NCBI GenBank assembly: GCA_003539495.1
Contig: DPPB01000034.1
Coordinates: forward strand, 1-61,623
Source of the DNA: Oscillibacter sp.
GTDB taxonomy: Bacteria > Bacillota > Clostridia > Oscillospirales > Oscillospiraceae
DNA: 61,623 bases
Direction of reading: 5' to 3'
The stretch's first letter is position 1. The number at the start of each line of letters is the position of its first letter. Made by a program: the position numbers and the translations under genes. The notes below the pieces were generated by a model. It was not told where the DNA came from and ran no database searches. It worked only from the letters and a program-made list of their open reading frames with translations. Below, piece by piece: positions 60,359 to 61,623 of this stretch.

Positions 60359-60449
60359 CAATTTGTAAAGTCGAAAAAGAATAAATATTATGTTAATCAC
60401 TTGAAGGGAGTTGGGCGCGCCGCCCGGAAACAGAAAACGGCGGAAAAGG

Positions 60450-60559
60450 GCGGTTTTCCCCCTGGTGATTTTGACGAATACAGATAGAAAAGCGGCGTGA
60501 CTCCCGGAGACCGTGGGGGAATATGGGGAAAACCGCAGGGTCGAATACAGATTGTATTC
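60450..60559. repeat. Inverted and direct repeats upstream of the tRNA
   Basis: GCGGTTTTCCCC (60450-60461) and GGGGAAAACCGC (60525-60536) are a perfect 12-base inverted pair 63 bases apart. CGAATACAGAT occurs at 60475-60485 and 60542-60552, and the second copy sits in GAATAC-AGATT-GTATTC (60543-60559). No function is known. Confidence 0.5.
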
Positions 60560-60580
60560 CACTTGAGCCGAAAATGAGAG

Positions 60581-60609
60581 TTGACGGCAAGAAAAAAAGA
60601 TGGTATAAT
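60581..60609 (+). promoter_or_regulatory. Promoter of tRNA-Thr
   Basis: TTGACG (60581-60586), 17 bases, TATAAT (60604-60609), 22 bases before the tRNA 5' end. Confidence 0.8.
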
Positions 60610-60631
60610 ACCTACCGTCCGTAAAGGATAT

Positions 60632-60707
60632 GCTTGTGTGGCTCAGTTGGTAGAGCAGCTCACTCGTAATGAGCAGGTCGCCGGTTCGAGTCCGGCCACA
60701 AGCTCCA
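60632..60707 (+). tRNA. tRNA-Thr (anticodon CGT)
   Basis: A 76-base cloverleaf. Acceptor GCTTGTG pairs with CACAAGC; the D-arm has GCTCAGTTGGTAGAGC; the anticodon stem GCTCA/TGAGC holds loop CTCGTAA with anticodon CGT; the T-arm is GCCGGTTCGAGTCCGGC; CCA is encoded. It reads ACG. Confidence 0.97.
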
Positions 60708-60739
60708 AACTCCTTGCACTATCTGCGAGGAGTTTTTTT
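60708..60739 (+). terminator. Terminator of tRNA-Thr
   Basis: AACTCCTTGC pairs with GCGAGGAGTT (one G-T pair) around ACTATCT and is followed by TTTTT. Confidence 0.85.
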
Positions 60740-60744
60740 GCGCA

Positions 60745-60773
60745 TTGACAAGGGGAAAAGCCGCAGGTATAAT
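60745..60773 (+). promoter_or_regulatory. Promoter of the structured ncRNA
   Basis: TTGACA (60745-60750), 17 bases, TATAAT (60768-60773): perfect consensus, typical of an abundant stable RNA. Confidence 0.85.
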
Positions 60774-60799
60774 ATATGCGGTACTATAAAAAGTAAATA

Positions 60800-61129
60800 G
60801 GTCCAGGGATGCTGTGCGGCTGTCTGCCGTAACGCCCGCATGCGGGCAGGAGACAGTTTAAAAGGAAAGGGTTAAAACCCACGCGAACGGCACTGTAGGC
60901 GCAAGGATGCACGGAAGCGGCGAAGGCCGCCGGGACGAAAGTCCGCCATTGGAAATCAGGTTTCCGAGAAGGTACGCTGCAAACGGGGAGCGGAGGCTCC
61001 GGGGCGCCAGTCAGGAGAATTGCACAGCGGAGGACACCACCGCAGCGGGCGCTTTCTTCGCTACGTCATGATACCCACGAGAGAAGTCAAGGGCCGAATT
61101 TTTTCGCAATAGAAAAATCCGGTCCTTTT
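60800..61129 (+). ncRNA. Structured ncRNA, probably raiA-type RNA
   Basis: A transcript of about 330 bases between a consensus promoter and a terminator (61088-61129). Hairpins visible include CTGTCT/AGACAG around GCCCGCATGCGGGC, GGGTTAAAACCC, GCGGC-GAAG-GCCGC, GGAC-GAAA-GTCC, GGAAAT/GTTTCC and GGAGCGGAGGCTCC. The conserved-looking string AAAGGGTTAAAACCC then ACGCGAA and GGCGCAAGGA recalls the raiA RNA of Firmicutes. It has neither the RNase P core nor a tRNA-like end, so RNase P RNA and tmRNA are excluded. Naming rests on memory of the consensus. Confidence 0.6.
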
Positions 61130-61241
61130 ATGCCGCCGGTTTGCAGAGCTGCAGCGGGCGGCATCTTTCTACAGGGAGGCAAAGGGCTCCGGGCGGCAGT
61201 AAGGACAGCAAAAAACGCAGACAGAAAAGGAGGAGCACACA

Positions 61242-61544
61242 ATGCGCATCAACTGGTTCAAGGACGAAAATCACCTGGTATACATCAACGGCGCCACCCA
61301 GCTGGCGGAGCTGGAAAAGGCGCTGCATTTTCCCGGCCTGGAGGAGGCGGCCAACGAGCTGCGGCAGCATCCCACGGCGGAGGGCTTTACCATCAAGGGG
61401 CCCAGGCGCACCAGCGGACGGCTGTTTGTGCCGGATCTGACCTTTGGTGAGCACATCGAGATGGGGGAGAATATTTTCTTCTTCATGGGGGAGATGCAGG
61501 AATGCTATGTGATCTACTGGCCGGACGCGCCGGTAGCGAAGTAA
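61242..61544 (+). CDS. Hypothetical protein
   Basis: A 100-aa soluble protein beginning RINWFKDENHLVYING, with no signal peptide, membrane helix or recognised motif. AAAGGAGGAG precedes the ATG. A hairpin ATGCCGCC/GGCGGCAT (61130-61164) lies between the ncRNA and this gene. Not recognised. Confidence 0.7.
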   Translation: MRINWFKDENHLVYINGATQLAELEKALHFPGLEEAANELRQHPTAEGFTIKGPRRTSGRLFVPDLTFGEHIEMGENIFFFMGEMQECYVIYWPDAPVAK

Positions 61545-61567
61545 AGTTAGGGCGGGACTCGCGTCCA

Positions 61568-61580
61568 GGCAGCCTGAGCA
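61568..61580. repeat. Short copy of the modular intergenic repeat
   Basis: GGCAGCCTGAGCA here is identical to 44314-44326, and both are followed within one base by TA. The match continues to the window edge only weakly. With 13 bases it could be chance, but both are intergenic. Confidence 0.35.
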
Positions 61581-61623
61581 ATAGGCGTAGAAACAGCAGT
61601 GCTTAAAAGTGATCCCCGCCGCC

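Noticed and set aside
60257..60562. 101-codon minus-strand ORF over the DnaA boxes
   Set aside because: No ribosome site, composition typical of AT-rich non-coding DNA, and it runs through the repeats.
60800..61129. RNase P RNA or tmRNA
   Set aside because: The RNase P segments GAGGAAAGTCC and ACAGAA...GGCTTA are absent, and there is no tRNA-like half with TTCGAATCC.
1..61623. Prophage, integrase, transposase or CRISPR array
   Set aside because: No such gene or repeat-spacer pattern was found on either strand.

Overview
The window looks like a chromosomal segment of a moderately high-GC Firmicute of class Clostridia, most likely an Oscillospiraceae-type gut anaerobe. This is inferred from the trmFO-plsX-acpP-rnc neighbourhood, strong AGGAGG ribosome sites, DegV/DUF1836 pairs, RsgI-like anti-sigma factor, LytTR/DUF3021 pair, a DUF6110-like protein with a P-type ATPase, and sortase-type surface proteins. 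No rRNA, phage, complete IS element or CRISPR array was seen.

Layout. 0.2-3.3 kb: a GntR regulator with a monooxygenase-like protein and a short-chain dehydrogenase on the minus strand, divergent from an orphan BMP-family solute-binding lipoprotein. 3.4-5.8 kb: DUF1836 regulator divergent from degV and a PAP2-like membrane gene, followed by a flavodoxin stub. 5.9-12.7 kb: two OmpR-type two-component systems flank a membrane redox cluster (a 50-aa CXXC protein, a NapH-like 4Fe-4S protein, a TlpA-like lipoprotein and a secreted repeat protein). 12.9-18.4 kb: an aminotransferase with an attenuator-like leader, divergent from a phosphocholine-type cluster (HTH-cytidylyltransferase-choline kinase fusion, second cytidylyltransferase, BCCT transporter). 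18.5-26.5 kb: housekeeping genes rnc, acpP, plsX, trmFO, topA, dprA and an RNA methyltransferase. 26.5-35.4 kb: an accessory stretch with gene remnants, a second 4Fe-4S membrane protein, LytTR/DUF3021, a broken XRE regulator, a metal P-type ATPase with a structured leader, and a collagen-like surface protein with a TetR regulator. 35.7-42.1 kb: ECF sigma/RsgI-PepSY pair, second degV, third two-component system, PAP2 protein and an amino-acid-binding lipoprotein. 42.1-45.7 kb: cysK-cysE behind a cysteine-rich leader peptide and terminator, then a YibE/F-like protein. 46-56.4 kb: a roughly 2100-aa PHP-domain surface protein, a MITE-like repeat, a uridine-kinase-like gene and a 5'-nucleotidase/tyrosine-phosphatase fusion interrupted by one in-frame TAG. 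56.6-61.6 kb: metallo-beta-lactamase-fold protein, two-gene ABC transporter, a 787-bp gap with three DnaA boxes, tRNA-Thr(CGT), a structured ncRNA resembling raiA RNA, and a small hypothetical gene.

The strongest candidate for something undescribed is the cysK attenuator: a 34-codon ORF with seven Cys codons, four of them consecutive, ends 31 bases before a perfect intrinsic terminator that lies just ahead of cysK. A competing pairing can be drawn by hand, giving a trp-style attenuation model for cysteine. Other leads are two further structured leaders (aminotransferase, metal ATPase), a helical repeat shared by two neighbouring secreted proteins, a modular intergenic repeat, and the DnaA-box cluster. 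All assignments were made by reading sequence; none was checked against a database.
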